A stretch of DNA of 5,071 nucleotides, taken from positions 1 through 5,071 of the forward strand of contig DATESB010000097.1 of NCBI GenBank assembly GCA_035271065.1. Reading direction: 5' to 3'. This DNA comes from JAAYYM01 sp035271065 (GTDB lineage Bacteria > Bacillota > Clostridia > Lachnospirales > Lachnospiraceae). Both the position numbers and the translations under genes were made by a program. The notes under the pieces are model-generated. The model worked only from the letters and a program-made list of their open reading frames with translations. It did no database searches and was not told the DNA's origin. How positions within the stretch are numbered: the first letter of the stretch is position 1; the number at the start of each line of letters is the position of its first letter. Below are positions 5,019-5,071 of the stretch, one piece after another.

Positions 5019-5071
5019 CTTTTGTTTTCCTTTTCGGAAATGTGTATTTACTTATTTTTATCCTATATGAC
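5019..5071 (-). promoter_or_regulatory. Upstream leader of the amidase gene (partial)
   Basis: This 53-nt A/T-rich stretch reaches the right edge and holds the ribosome binding site (AAGGAAA, with GG at 5029-5030). On the minus strand TTTCC-GAAAA-GGAAA could form a small 5-bp hairpin covering that site. Sequences resembling a -10 box (TATAGGAT, GATAAAAAT) occur at about 5050-5069, but the matching -35 would lie at or beyond the window end, so no promoter is called. Confidence 0.3.

Overview
The window is an ordinary-looking stretch of a low-to-moderate G+C Firmicutes chromosome. The best guess is a Clostridia/Lachnospiraceae-type gut anaerobe. This rests on the A/T-rich intergenic DNA, the strong purine-rich Shine-Dalgarno sites, the Bacillus/phage phi3T-like form of thymidylate synthase, the clostridial form of the DHFR N-terminus (no Trp after the Leu-Leu) and a membrane-anchored Amidase_3 protein. 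The genus cannot be fixed from the sequence alone. Every supported gene lies on the minus strand, so transcription runs from right to left, and almost all of the DNA is accounted for.

In transcription order the layout is as follows. (1) 5018-3609: a 469-residue cell-wall amidase (zinc-dependent N-acetylmuramoyl-L-alanine amidase) with an N-terminal signal or anchor segment, a central beta-rich domain, a low-complexity linker and a C-terminal transmembrane helix with a basic tail. (2) 3612-3426: a compact tRNA-Gly(GCC) unit with its own consensus-like promoter, whose -35 box overlaps the amidase stop codon, a short leader containing a dyad, the tRNA, and a strong intrinsic terminator. (3) 3425-3387: a small leader carrying three copies of an 8-base A/T-rich repeat. 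It leads into the ribosome binding site of a HAD-superfamily phosphatase (3376-2738). (4) 2737-2631: a spacer with a candidate extended -10 promoter and an imperfect hairpin. (5) 2630-1: a tight three-gene run, beta-CASP metallo-beta-lactamase-fold nuclease, thymidylate synthase (thyA) and dihydrofolate reductase (folA, cut by the window edge), with gaps of 25 and 16 nt that suggest one operon.

ThyA and DHFR work together. ThyA converts dUMP plus methylene-tetrahydrofolate to dTMP plus dihydrofolate, and DHFR recycles the dihydrofolate. The beta-CASP protein is most likely an RNA-processing hydrolase. Its functional link to thymidylate synthesis is unknown and may be only transcriptional.

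I did not find a convincing undescribed system, mobile element or CRISPR array. The points most worth a second look are the natural substitutions near the ThyA and DHFR active sites, the promoter/stop-codon overlap at the tRNA, the repeat-bearing leader of the HAD gene, the hairpin leader before the nuclease gene, and the double-anchor architecture of the amidase.
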